Source: Acorus gramineus (Eukaryota > Streptophyta > Magnoliopsida > Acorales > Acoraceae). Taken from it: a stretch of 64,000 nt of DNA. This document shows, piece by piece, positions 23,836-38,992 of this stretch. The notes below the pieces were generated by a model. That model had not been told where the DNA came from, did not search any database, and saw only the letters and a list, made by a program, of their open reading frames with translations. Each line of letters starts with the position of its first letter. The first letter of the stretch is position 1. A program made the position numbers and the translations under genes. The stretch is from positions 12,929,927 through 12,993,926 of the forward strand of contig CM060855.1 of assembly GCA_030737835.1 (NCBI GenBank). Direction: 5' to 3'.

Positions 23836-26800
23836 TTAACTGGTTTCTCCATCACTAGTCAAGTACACCTTCTGACCATCAGAAATCATATCTACATCTG
23901 TTATCCGACCCCCTTCTTCAGATAAGATTTTGGTGCCATTACATTTCAGCTGCTCGTTCGAGGACTCGATCAGGTCTTCCAGGTATCGCGGTATCCATAA
24001 CATGACACCTTCTCTTCTCTTCTCCTTTGGATCCCATGGATGGAATGGGAATACGGTGCATCGCCGAGGGTGCATTTTATCTGCAACGACGGTCCAACCA
24101 TCATATACATAAGGATGTGAAACAGAATTATCATTTTAAAGGAACACATTATAGATGTAATAACAAATCATGTCTACCCAAAATTACTTTCACTACATGG
24201 ATGATAACGCAGTGTATGAGTTTTATTGTTGTGTATGGGATTGAATTTTTATTTTTCTTTTCATTTTTCAAAGGAAAAAAGTGCACTAGTATATCATAGT
24301 GTATGCTTTAATTCATATAAGAGTATGTATTTCAATGAATGAGTATTTTTTTTTAAAAAAAGGAAATTGGTGATGAGTGATGACTACAAGATGAGGCTAC
24401 ACATGAGGTTGCACACAGGACTTTATGTGCTCTTCTACTATTGCTTGCTTGTGCTAACTAAGAATATCCATTTATCTTCTATTCCTAACAGCTCAGGTAT
24501 AATTTCATGAAAATGTATCAATGGTGATCATTTCAGTGTCCCTTTATGCTCAATGAGGATATCATTAGCATAAAAAAATTCCTCTATCCCTTATGATTTT
24601 AGGAAGGGAATGTTAGATCAAACTGACATTGTTTCTAGTACATTTATAATGTATTAACTTGCTATACTTCAGGGAGAGAGATCTGAAAGAGCCTTTTGAT
24701 TTCATCAGGAAAAGAAAAGGTTGTTGGGAGTATGTAATACCTGGAATGTCTTCTGAGCGATTGGGGAACTCCAAAAGCTCAGAAGCTTTTGCACTTTCCA
24801 GTAGCCTGATCAAGGGTTTGCTTCCACTCCTACGCCCTTCATCCATCGGAGTGTTGCCCCATCTGCAGATTGCAAGAGCTATGAGAGCTTAGACAAAAAC
24901 AAAAACCTAGTTTATTGTTATATGAGAATCATCAGTATGTTGACAACTATTATTAAGGTGTGGCCAAAAAATTGAGAACATTTTAGGGGGGAAAATGAGG
25001 CTTTAGTTATGTTACTGCAACTAATGTCACAATCTAACCGTACCAACCTTTCGCAAGCAAGACCACATTCCTAGCATACTCCTATACTCTCTCTCATCAT
25101 ATATTAGAAGTTATAAATTAAATACAAAACATGGACCAAACACCATTAACTGATGGATATATGGGACCATAATCAACCAAATTGGGTAAAATGAGCAGTA
25201 GAGATTACATAGGGTGGATCACCTCAACCAAGATAAGGATTAATTCAATTTCAACAAAACATTCTCTAATTCATAGGCATTATTACCTCATGTACCCAGA
25301 ATGACACTCTTGAATTAACACCATAAACATGTCCTTTCAATTTCTAGAAGAACATTTAAATATTTTATCTATAAACTCTTCTTCTCCTAGGAATTTTTTC
25401 AAACAGTCCTGAACTTTCCAAAACTATTCATTTTCAGATACCCACATTGTATAGGACCTTTCTAATTCAAAGACTAGTTCATCACTGATGGGTCAAGTAG
25501 GCGCATAGATTGAACATGCTCACAGGATAAATGAACCAGGATTTAATGGACTACACTTCATCTTGCTCTAAGTCACCCCAACATCAGTTAGGTTACAAAA
25601 ATCAACAAGAAGAAGAATAACAAGCATTTTCCTGTCAACATATTTTTACGATCAACTTCCATGCTAGCATCAACCCACCGTAAAAGATTCCATCAGAACT
25701 CCCAGCCAGCTAAAGGAATTCTATCAAAGCTCCTAGCAAGTGTTGTGATGAAACGTTATAAAATGTGTAGTTCCTAACTGATGCCAATTGGGTAAATAAC
25801 CAAACACTTCAGAAGTGAGTTAAGAAATATAATTATGAACAAACACACAAAACAATCATAAATGGACCACAAACAGGAAAAATTATAGTACTATGTTCTT
25901 TTGGGGAAAAAAGGGAGACATTCTTCCACGTTATATTAAGTGAAACATAGTTCAATGTTGTGAAAACTGAAAACTAAATGGATAAAAAGAAAAAAACGAT
26001 AAACCGGCCAGGAGAAAGAGCCTGTCAAAGAGATATCTACGAACTCCGAAAGATACACAAGTCCTCGATTTACTCTTTGATCACTAGTTTACCTCCCAAA
26101 ATCCCACCTTGCTAGCCCCTACACAAAAACCTCCCCAATCCTTGATGAATTTTTCGATGGACACATTGGCCCCCTTGAAGACTTGCTTCGGTTTCTAGTC
26201 AACCAAATCGCCCAAACTCCAGTGGGGATGAGGAGATTGAAAGATTTCAGTTTGCTTGTCTGTCACTTCTGCTATTTACAGAACTATGTTATTTATTTTC
26301 CCGAATTCTTTCCGCACACAACCAGTATCCTACAATGCCATTCACATGTCCGGTCTCATCTCATTCGTGACAGCAAATCCTTTACAAATTTCCTTACTGT
26401 TCTATATAAGTCTCCGATCTCGACTACAAAACCTTTTCTTTTGCACAGTAAATATTGAACCATCGTGATCATTTTTTTCACCTTGTCCTTTATTTTAGTT
26501 TTTCCCAGTAGATGTCTTCTAGATATTCAATACCCCAGCATTCTCATCTCTGCTACAGGCATGTTCATCACATGAGATTACTTCACTGTCCAACACTGAT
26601 GCATACAGCATAGCAGGCCCTACAACTGTCTTGTGCAATGTAGCTTGAAGCCTTAGTTACACATGACTTTCAAGTTGCTCTTCATTTCCTACACAAAATC
26701 TTTTAATACCTTCTGAGTAATAGAGCCTACGTATTGAAAATTAATATAAATATATAATAAAAAACATTGTCATGTACTTGATTGTTATTAAGGACAACTT

Positions 26801-27629
26801 GATTGTAATTATAAACATATGGACTTCAGTAATACCTTATTTCTTAGGTTGTAAAATAACTCACCACAGGAAATGGTGACCAGAAGCAAAGTCAAACATG
26901 TTATCTTTTAGGAATTCACACATTCTGAAAAACTGCATCAAATTCCAAGGTTTAAAGAATGGAATATTGGTATAGACCAGCCAAGACATATCTTATGATA
27001 TAATATAATATAATATTTTATAATATAATATAATATTTTGCAATACCTATGGATACTATTTTTTTTCTCTGGAAAGCTGTCCCTATACCATTTGAATTTT
27101 TAAAATACATGCCTAGAAACCAAAAAGCTTATTTATATATCTCCCTTAGATTCCTAAAGCTAAAGAATCTATCATATATTATGGAAGCAAGGATATCAAT
27201 TATATCCTTTTAAATAACTCAAGTCCAATAATTTAGCAATGGATAGAGGAAATGGGATTCCAAAAGGCCTTGATTATTCATAAGAAATTTAAATAAGTGG
27301 AATAGAATGGGGGAGGATTTAACAATAAATGTGCAAGAAATGTGGAAAAAGGAGAGAAGATATATTTATTTATTTTTGTTGAGAATAGAAGATGATATAT
27401 ACATATATGACAGACAAAGATACACGTCTATGACTTGTGATACCGTCATATCATATGATATGTTATATCTGATATTGAACAAACATGATATGGAATGATT
27501 TACTACTTCAATTACATTTATGTAACATGCTGCTTTGATGTAGATAAGTTTAATGACGCTCTGAAAATAAATAACTAAAAGAATTTAGCAAAGAGTAAAC
27601 AGAAGCTCAACTTAAACTTAAAGTATTTG

Positions 27630-27666
<37 letters not shown>

Positions 27667-30600
27667 AACTGCACCTGTCTACTGAAAAAACACTAGCCCC
27701 GGCTTCCAAAAGCATTTTTGCAATTATATACAACCCCTCTGCTGCAGCTATATGTAGCGGCGTTCGATGATCATAATCTTTGGCATTTGGATCAATGCCA
27801 AAGGTCAAGACCCTTTTCAAAAAATCTGAATCTCCTCTAGCAATGGCTGAACAAAGACGACTGCCAGCATCTTCAATGCTCAATGATGCACCTTTTTTGA
27901 CAAGTAATGAAGCAATTCTATCATGTCCATTCTCAATGGCTTCCAGTACTGGAGTATTTCCAAATTTATCTGTTTTACAAAAAATAATTAGATTATTAAT
28001 AAGTTCTATATGAAAATCAATAAAACAGCGTAAAACAAACATTTTATTGCCACATTGTAAGAACATTACCAGAAGAGTTAATGGTCACGCCTTCTTGAAT
28101 AAGGAACAAACAAACATCTTCGTAACCTCTTGATGCTGCAAGATGCTGATGAGAAAAGAAAGGCTCTTCATCAAATCAGACAGATCAGTAACTCTTTCAT
28201 ATGAATGTAATGTTAAAAAAACTCCCGATTTGCATCATAACCATCAACATGATGCATTTAAAAAAACTGACAGGATGTCCAGCCATTAAAAGAATACAGA
28301 TTATATGAACTAGGCATAAAAATATATTATAGAACTGTTGGGGGGGATGGAGAGAGATGTGAGTGCAGCATACAGAACAGGAACAAACAAAAGAGAATAA
28401 CAAGACTCAATCACAGTGACGATATCTTAGAAACATTTAATTCCATTAAAGTGCATCGTTAGTCCAACAACCAAACACCAGTCACCATCCCTGCCCTACG
28501 TGGGTCCTATGGAAAGAAATAATCGAAAAGAAAGCAGGATCTATGATTGACATCATTCAGAAGAAGTGGACTGACTGAAGCTGCTGAACGTGTTCTAAAT
28601 TGTCTCAGGCAGGACCTAAACAAATACGCCAACATAAATCCTGAATAAAACCTCCCCATGTGCAAGGTGGTATAGACTCGCTAGGGAGGTAGGTCATGTT
28701 ATAACCACATTGCTATGATCGGAATACACAAGAACAAAAACAAGTCATGAGTACTGAAACCATGTAGGACTATTTTTTTTGTCCAATCTATTTATCTTCT
28801 AATATTTCCTATTTTGGTTTCTTCATATGCAGGAACCATCCAAGCAGGCCTTAGCACACCTATTTCTAAGCCAAAAAAAAGTCTCCATAGATTAAACTTA
28901 GCAAATGACTAATTGAAACCACAACGCCATGTATATTGACCTCGAACTATGTCTAAGATGCAACCTTCCTTCCCAATCAACTACATGCAAGCAGAATATC
29001 CAGGAAAGATTATACAATATAACTTGTTTCTAGGCAAGCACTAACCAACTCCAAACCACTAGGAAACATACTATTTATTATTGTAGCATAATAATATCAT
29101 TTTATTTGGTGTGCTATGATGCTCCTTCAGTATACATATAATAAATGCAGAGAGGCATGTTTGTTCCTTAACTTGAATCAAATTCAAACCTTCCATTACA
29201 CTTGCAAAAGTCCAAGGGCATAGAAAATGCGAGGGTTCATCTTTATAGATCTTAGGTGGATAGTGTATTCAGTTGAAATAAAAAAAAAGGTTTGACCTTG
29301 TTGTTGACATCGTTGGCAAACTTAATGGGAAGAGCATATTGCTTTTCCTATCAGTTAGTATCTACATCTCTATTTTTATAAAAGGATTCAATGAGTCGAT
29401 CCACATCCCTTAGTATCGGTGTGGTGAAAGGCCTAATGGTGCACCAATAGCTGGGCCCAATACATTTGAGCATAAATGCAATGTACTAACTACCACATGT
29501 TATAAGAAAAGCAAACTTGTAGCACCAATAAATCATTAGATAACTTGATAAGCACCGGGTTATATAATCAAGAGGATGAACATCAAGTACCATATCATAA
29601 CTTAACCATGATGTTACTCAAGAAAAATAAGGAAAAAAAAAATTTCAGTCTAAATTTTCCATCAATCAAAAATTTCAGAAGTATGCAAATATCCATCTTA
29701 AAATCATTTATTATTTGACTGCAGAGAGAGCCAGAATTGCCACATGTAATCTGGGAGAGAAACTTAATCCACCCATTAAAATTATTTAAATCCAGTGTCA
29801 GGACAATATGTAATTTATGAAAGATCATCTCAAGTTTTTCAGGAACAAGATGACACTTGAGTTCTTTCGATTTTGTCTAAGACAATCCATGTATGCAACA
29901 TGTCTCATCAAATTAAGTGGAAACAATTCAAATCCATACCAATGGTGTGCGTCCATCATAGTCGGTCTTATTAGGATCTGCGCCAGCTCGTACTAAACCC
30001 TTTAGATGATTTAAATCTCCATGATAAGCAGCGCTGTTTACTTTCAAAGCAAGTTCAGCTTCTTGCTTTCCAATATGAAATGTGATATCGGATTCCAATT
30101 GTTTGATTTGAAGATTAGATTCTCTCTCCTGAGAATGGAAGAACATTGGGCATCAGCTACAATCATAACACCAATGGGCATTGAGATAATCAAAATTTAT
30201 GGAAAAAGGTGATAAAATATCTTAGTCAATAATAAAATTATAATATCAATATAAATGAAGCAAAAAGTTGAGGGAAAAAAAAAAACCCTTCTAAATTGCT
30301 CACTACATAAATAGATAATGCGGTAACAATATCAAGGACTAATGTTTACACCCCTTACATGAATAGATAAATCAGTACCAGTGTCAGGGACTACTGTTTC
30401 CACTGGAAAATTACCTCCAAAAGATTGCTCATAATCGTTCTTCCATCAAAAAAATATATTTCCAGGATATTTGTAAAAGACTGTTTATCAATTCGCAAGA
30501 GCCTGCAAAGCTCGCAAACTCGAACTGTATAAGGCTGTGGAATGTTGCAAAGAACTGCAATTTCACCAAAGGTGCAGTTAGGTTCCATTCTCAGAACAGT

Positions 30601-33600
30601 CTCTTCAGATCCATCTTCCCCTACGCCGACGCCTTCCTGTAAGGAAAATGTTCTTTCCAAAAATCAGAATTATGCATGCACCTTGATGCTGAAGTTCCAA
30701 AGCCTTAGTATGACACTATTATTAATACGAACACTAACTACAGGATGTTGATCATTCGCCAAAACCATGTAATGCTAAGGGAAATATTTCTATTTTCTAT
30801 TTGTCTTTTTATATAATGAATTGACTCATAGTTGAATGCAAACCGAACATCAATTTCCTTCTTTCCTACTTATCTAAACACACTTTTGAAAGTCTTATAG
30901 ATTTGAGTTGCTCCTTAGTTCCATCAGCTTATATAGCATAATCCACAAAGGAGGTTTGCAACTCGTTAACCGGCATTAGGCTAGACCGTCTCTCTTTCCC
31001 ACCGACTAGCCTCAAATTGGCACTGTTTTTAAAGAATTAGATTCAGGTTCATAGCCAATCATAAAATTTGATAAATCTTAATCAAGGCTCTTTTTATATT
31101 TTTAGATGGGTTTCATAGCCAAATCCATTTCGAGAGGATAATGCTTGTTAGTTTTGTTAATGTTTAATGTGAAAATAAAGCCTCTACTTGAACGAGAATC
31201 CAAAATCCATGGATTTTTATTGGTATTTCCCTAGAATAGAGTTGGTACATGTCAGAACCGAAAAAAATCAAATAGTTCATGTTTTAATTGTGTGCCTTAG
31301 TGTTACTGATATGTTTATTATTTGACCGATCAAAACATCTATAGAAAATCCAATAAACCATGTATTTCTAAAAATAACTTTAAAATCTGTGTTATTCCAA
31401 AATCCTCAAATGAGGGTTTCGGTGAATCCAGGTATTTTGAGCTCTATAAAATATTCAAAAAATAGATATTTTATGCTTTTCCCATGAAAACCCACCAGGT
31501 GGAATTTCAATTACAGTTAGGAATTCAGAAAAGAAGATTATTCATCCAGCATTATACTAAATCATGAAAATGAAACAGTGGCCAGATTCCAAGAAAAGAC
31601 AAACAGAAACTTTACAGAGGGACCAACTATTTTGCAGCAAGGTTGTCTGGTGCAAGTATGCACTCGCACAGGCATTTGCGAGGAAAATGTTTCAGTGAAA
31701 AAAGCCAATTTTTTGTTGTATCTGACAAAAAGAGCATCATTGCTGTCATGCAAATAATGTACCTTAACAATAATTTAACTGATCAGCCAAATCAAGCAAG
31801 GAACAATTTTCACTGTAAAAAGTCAAGATTTTGTTGTATCTGACAAAAAGAGCACCATTGCTGTCATGCAAATGTACCTTAACAATAATTTACAGGATCA
31901 ACCAAACCAAGCAAGGAAAAATTTTCACTGAAAAAAAGTCAAGTTTTTGCTGTATCTGACAAAAAGAGCACCATTGCTGTCATGCAAAAGCACCTTAACA
32001 ATAATTTAATGGATCAACCAAATCAAATATCCTTTAACTTTGACAGTTCGACCACTTAGTATATGCTGAAAGCATAAATGATTATATCAATTGTTTCGGC
32101 CTATATATAAAAAAGGATTATTTTATTTTGAAACAGGGCCAACTTTGATGCTATATTTTGAAGCCAGAACCCTCTTAAAAAGGCACTATTTTTTTTTTTT
32201 TTTAGTTCACTAAAAAAAAAAAAACTGGATGTGAGTATTTAACTGAATTTATGCTGGAAACAGGATTTTTTTTAGCTAATCATCCATTACAAGAAGTTTT
32301 AATCATTCATGTAAGTCGTAAGACTATCATATCCATGATAAAAGGTGGTATTTTTTTTATAAAAAAAATCAGTTCAGATTTCATATTCATTATCCTCTCA
32401 TTAATTACTCAAATAACTATATGAGCAACTTAGTCCAACTAATATGAATTTCCGAAACAAGATCAGAGCCTTGATTGAAGATGTAGACTGTTACCAGAAC
32501 ACCATAACAGATAAAATAAAGCTGATCGATAGCATTTCCCTGTTCGACGATTACTTCTCCAGGAAGAAAAAATTCCTCATGTAGTCTAATCACCTGCCAA
32601 GACATGAGAAAGATCAGAAACAATATCACTGGGATTAGTAGAAGTCTTGCACTATTCACTGTACTATGACATTTATACTACTGGATATCAGTGGTTCGTC
32701 TTTCTTAATTGATTAGGATTGTGATAAGGATGGTTTACCATGCACGTTCCCAACGTAACATTAATGCAAACATTCACAATTAGGTAGATTAATATTAAAC
32801 AGTTCAAAATGTTCAAACATTGTTTTTTAACAATGTGCTAAGAATCTTACAATCTGATTAATGAACTCTGCTGAACATCCTTTGAAAAGAGGAACCTTCT
32901 CAATATCTGGCCTATATAAACTTTGTGAAATCTGCAAGTTGAGCATCTCATTAGCAGAGAAGGAGATCAAAAAACAAAATTGCTGCAGAATATGACTCAT
33001 CAATATAAATTAGATATAAGCAGCAGAAAAGGCAACCATGACATCAGAAATCCGAGGTGTGTGTACAATCTTTAAGGATTAGATATGGAAATGGTCTGAG
33101 AAATAAATGTTTGTAAAGAATTTAAGGTGTAACTAATAATAAAAACACTCCAGAGGGACTAAAATAGTGTACCTCTCTAATTAAATAAAAACAAAACCAA
33201 AATTTCTTCAGAGTTGCTAGGACAACTTGCCGATATTGGTACATGCCGGTATTGGAGATGTTATTTCATTGATATGGTTGCATCACCAAAATGAAAATCT
33301 AACAAAATAATGTTAAGTGAAATGTCACAGTTCCTAAATAAAGCATCACAGAAAATGATGTAAAAATATGATGTAACTTGAGAGAAACTAATTGTAATGT
33401 CTTCATAATTAATAACATGAAGCTATAAACTCCATGCATCTAGTACTATCATTAGTTTACAACCTACAACTGCTCCTGACTCACCATTGATACTATTTAG
33501 TTATGTACCAAGCAACATTTTTGCCTAATATTACTGTTTTGTTGTACATTCAATATTGAAACAAATATGGGAATACATCCACATTTAGTAGAGAGAGTAG

Positions 33601-36600
33601 AATGTGAACAAGGAATATGGTGCAAGAGAAACAAAACATAGGCTATAAACAAAGTTCTCAGTGGAAACTCAATGCTATTAGAAATTATATCTAGCACTTG
33701 AAAACAAATTCAAAAGCATTCCATGAAATTAGTTGATATTGAAATCTAACACTACTGCTTCACACCATCATGTTCAGTTAAAACAGTTTCGTCCATACAT
33801 TGTACAGGTGAACGTATTAAATGCCTTAAAAATGTTTTGCACATCATACTAGACAAATGAAAATCAAAGGGGCAACAAAATGCTGTCATGCAGAGAACTC
33901 CATCAGTCCATCTAAATACTTGTGTTCTCCCAAGTGGTCCCTGGAATCAAATTCACGCATCCCTTTGAGATATCAGGTGTTGTCATGTTATAATAGCAAC
34001 TAGAGAAGGAAGTGTTTTATTTGCATGGAGTCAAGGAACACAGATTTTGGTTTATTGTGGTTTATTGTAACATGAATATGCATGATAAGCAAGTTATCTA
34101 TCTAACACAGCAAGATATTTTACTAACATAATCTTTTCACTAATAATATATTCATATAGAACTTTTTTTTCTGAATCGTACAGGCGTACTGTCTCTGATA
34201 CTTCCAATAAACCATTCACATAATCATATTCAGGTACAGAAAAATTGCATACAATCATATCAACACTTCCATGTAAATATTTTATTCATATATCTGTCAG
34301 CATACTTGGAAAACATAAGAGTAAAGCAATTCTCATAACTACATTTTCAGCAAAAAAAACACAATATAGAGAGTCTAGAGAAGATGCAAAAATATATAGA
34401 GAGAAATTATTTTCAAACAGCAGATCACCTAAACTACTACAGGTTTCCTTAAGAAAGAGATCCATAATATTCATCACGTGGAAAGATTATCAAGTTTGGC
34501 GCATAAGATTTATAGTGAGCCAATATGTCTATGATCCACATTGCAAAATTCATAGGTGCCTATTAAATCTCAAAAGCCATAAAAGGACTCGTTCATCTGG
34601 AATGTCATGTCAATTCCTAGTATTCAGTCTCTGCAACTGTCCTTACGTTTTCTATTTAGAGCAAGTTGCATATTAAACACAGTTAATAGTAAAGCCATCA
34701 TTCTATTAACAAATGCTGGCTTACAGGAAAACTTTACACTGCAACTATACATGAAAGTATAAAACATATAATCAGAAGAAAATTCAAACCATTATATACT
34801 TTGTAAATAAGCAAGTATTCTACCAATGGAAAAATAGCCCGCATATGCCATTATTATTAATAAAAAAGACAATAGACAACCATAAAATTTGACAGAATTA
34901 TAATGAATTCAGAGGCAACATAAAATAATCTCAGAAGCTATAAATGGCGTGGTATTAATCTTTCTTTTCATCCTCCTACCTTTGCGCGGATGGAAACAGG
35001 AATATCCTGGAGCACAGATGCATCCGTGTAGCTGCTCTCATACTGTAAGCGCACATGCCCCTTAATTTGGTCGCGTATATCTTTTTCAAGTCTGTTTCTA
35101 TTCATGTATTTGATTAAATCTTTCATTTTATCCCTAAACCTTTCTGTCTTGGAGCCTTTAACAATTAGTGCTGTCATGTTACCAATCAGGTAAGCACCAA
35201 GAATCATATCAAAAGAGACATAGATCATGACGAATACCATTTCCCGGAGATTGACTGCATGTATGTCGCCATAGCCTGCATAATACAATGACAGCCCCAG
35301 AGTGACGATGACATCATTTAGTTTAATTAAACATGCAAAAATTGCCAAATCATATCAATCTTATATAATTCTTTGTAGACACCAAATAAGTTCTCCAAAG
35401 AAAAACAGCCAAGTATTGACACAGGCACGTTCTGGTGACCAACATGGATGAGGAGGTAAAACACACCAACTCCCAAGCCAACACATGTTAACAACAATTT
35501 GCTGGGAAAACATGTAGATTTCCAAAAGAAATTAATAGAATGAATATTGCATGCAGCCCAAGAAACGGATTAAGATTACAAGAAATATATATATATATTG
35601 CAAGTACAGTTCTAATATTTTAGTACACTGAGTACGAAGATGTAGACCCAACTACAATATACATGATACACCTCAACTCCTAAACATCACATTTATCCAC
35701 ATTTAAATGCACTTCATCATTAGAACATTTCATATCCTCATATAAAGATAGAATTGACATTTTTAAAAACTATGTTTATAAATTAATCCCAAAATGCATT
35801 TGAAATTTATCACCTAAAGGATGGCAACTTGGCAACTATACCTTCCATTTAAGCAATCTCCATGATATAAATGAAGTTCCCTTTTTAACTTTGGAAAATC
35901 TTCAAGATGCCAATTTGCATAAATGTCTACATTGTGCAAACCAAATAAGGTTCAAATCATCAAGTTTGAAATGAGATTCTATACCTAAAGAGGCTCAATT
36001 CATTATAACATTTGGTACAAGAGGCAAGAATAAACACGCACTGGAAGTTCCAGGCTGTTCTCTTAGACTGGATCATCAGAAGATGGGAGGAGGATGAAAA
36101 GGGGATGATAGTAAAGAGATTTACGTCCCTCCCAAAGTGAATGCCACTGACTACAGGATCATTTAAGTGTGACACCTGGGTAGGTGACTAAAAGGGAGAG
36201 TACACCATGCAAAAGTTGCTAAAGTCCTCAATGAAGTATTTGACATATGTCACTCTTAACACAATTCTCGACCAGACATATTAACAGACTGATTGAATAA
36301 GTTGCAGATATATAGGCCAAGGAGGGTGCGGGTGCACTTCTAAATCAGGAGGTGGATGACCGGTTGGAAATGCTTTGTTTTCTAGAATTTAATGAGTTAC
36401 CATGAGATAGCAGTTATATGGGAGTGTCATTACTTATTTTCTTTATTCATAATAAGACACATTATCGTATGATCACTCTTTCATAGATACAAATTATCCG
36501 TTCCTTAACAAAAAGACCGGATGAATGAACAATCATATGCACAAGGAGTTATGAAATTTTCTAACATATAGTTAGATATGATGGACGAGAAGAAGTTTGT

Positions 36601-38952
36601 AGGTTATGATGAATCACTACAGCATGATATAGAAACCATGTCAGAGAATGGGATAATGATCCTAGATAAATCTGACAAGGACCATTTGACTTCAATTCAA
36701 ATAGTTCTTAAAAAAAACAAAAAAACAAAAAAAATAAATCTGATAGATATGGCATGGAATGATATTTTTTTAGTATACTTCAGATAGTTTATTCAATTAT
36801 TTGAAATTGAGATTTGTTTTATAGCTTCAATATATGTCATAATACAGTAATCATAATTACATAGCTGTAGTTCATAATGAGGAAATATACTAACAAAAGT
36901 TCATCTTTGTTAGCCTTTGTTTCCATAAAATTCACATTTAAAAACAAAGTTTCCCATTTTTATGGTGATCTCACAGCATGTTTAACAGCTTTTCCAGGAA
37001 GCACGGAATTATGTGAATTATCCTATCTATAACCCACAATCCAAAGGGAGAAACTATTGCAACACTAAATCTGGTTAACGTTAGAACCCACCAATTAGAC
37101 AACTAAAACACTGGAATGCTATGAAAATAATAGCATGTGAAATGGAGATTTACCAACAGTTGCCATGGTGACGATGGCAAAGTATAATGATGTCAAATAT
37201 CGCTTCCATATATCAATATCTCTGAAATGTGCATAACTATAGTCACCCAACTGCAGGCTTCCTATCCAGGTGTATCCTTCCCTTGACACAGGCAAGGTTG
37301 TAGCTAAATAATAGAAAATGCAGGCAGCCGTATGTGTACAATATAGTTCAACAACTATGAGTTTAACGATCCTTGTAAACAGATAGTTGATGCGAATGTC
37401 CTTCTCCATCTTTTGGAAGAAGGTGGTGACTTTGCGTGCCCGAAATAGGCGAATCCATAAAAGATATCTCACTTCTTCTTTCCTTCCAAAAACCTGACTT
37501 GAAAATGTTGTGTTAGCCAGGAAGTTATTATTCACTTCTCAGATAACAGATTTCACGGAATTCACGGAAACATCCATAAGAACATCCAAAACATAGTGCA
37601 TTAATAGAATAATGTGGAAACAAAATTTAAGCAAAGAAAGATTGGCAATTTGGCACCTATACAGAAAACAAGAGTAACAATTTTATGATGTGAAAATGGC
37701 CTGACAAAGCACAATTCTACACCCAGATGTTGTGTTACATGGAAAATTTTTTGTGCATGTTCATCAATAGAAAAGGATGGATGCTTGAGCGCCTAGTAAA
37801 AATGTTGAATACAATTCATTGTGGCCCTTCCTAGTAGTGTCCCTGTAGACATGCAAAAGTTAGTGGGAATGAATTCTTCACAAGGTCTATAAAAGCAAGA
37901 CCAATGGGTGATGAGAAGATATATTATTTAGTCTTTATTTGCCTTTTTTAAATGGCATGTACATCAACAGGTTATTGGCTCAATGTAACTATATAGCAAG
38001 TTCCACCTGCAATTCATCCATAAAAACATAGCACATATGAAATGATAAGAACATTCTCAGACATAGTAAGCCCCTTTCCTGCTCCCTCATAAATATAAAA
38101 AGCTGCAAAAAAAGATACAACATTGTCGAAAATTTCAAGGTGGAACAAACAAAAGGAAAGATGCTAAACCACAATATTCATCTATATGCCCAAGTTGTAC
38201 GACAAAAATATTGAAGGTCAAAGCTAATGATGCTCTCCTATAATTAATATTGCTAATCCAAGTGATATAACAGTTCTAGTTCAATCATAAAAGTAGGTCA
38301 CTTAAGGTCATGAACATGCAACGTGATTTTTGGTCCGCATTTTGTTGTCAATTAAACTACATTTTGAAGCTTGGACACACAAGTGGGACCAGCTAATTAG
38401 CGAGTACAAGACTGATAGTGCCGATTTTCCATTACTACTCGATGGTGTGGGTTGAACAAAATGAATTAAGGTAGCATTTGGAAACAGAATAAGGCCATGT
38501 CTGGATATTCATTCATCTATGAGCGTTGTTACACTCGGCCCATTTTACAGCCCCATGTACCTCATTAGCCACATACACCCACTCTAACGAGGTATATACC
38601 TCATTAGAAATTTTTTCACACATTCAATAAATGAGTCTATACAACTCATAGGAATACAGTCTTCATTTTTCATAACCATAAATATCTCATTAAATAAATA
38701 TACCATTTTTAAATAAAATCAAAATAGATGCAGACTGCATTTGGGGCTAGAAACGTAGCTAAGTCTAAAAATTTTTTGGGCCTCCTTTCATTAAAGGAAG
38801 CCAATTTTTTTTTCAAAAAGGTGGCAAAATGAGTTTCTCAGGAATCTAACAAAAATTTGCTGCCTACAAAAACTAATTTCAAAAGCAGCTTTTTGAAAAC
38901 CTGTTTCCGAATGCCATCTAAAGATAAGGAAAGAGTGTGCGTGTGAGTGTGT

Positions 38953-38992
<40 letters not shown>

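Noticed and set aside
25900-26200. Possible reverse-oriented retroposon in SKOR intron 11
   Set aside because: No reverse-transcriptase or zinc-binding motif could be read and no tail or target duplication was found.
31690-32027. CRISPR-like spacing of repeats
   Set aside because: Only three long, imperfect, directly adjoining units in a plant intron; this is a simple tandem repeat.
34245-34676. 143-codon plus-strand frame in SKOR intron 5
   Set aside because: AT-rich, no domain, antisense to an intron; best explained by chance.
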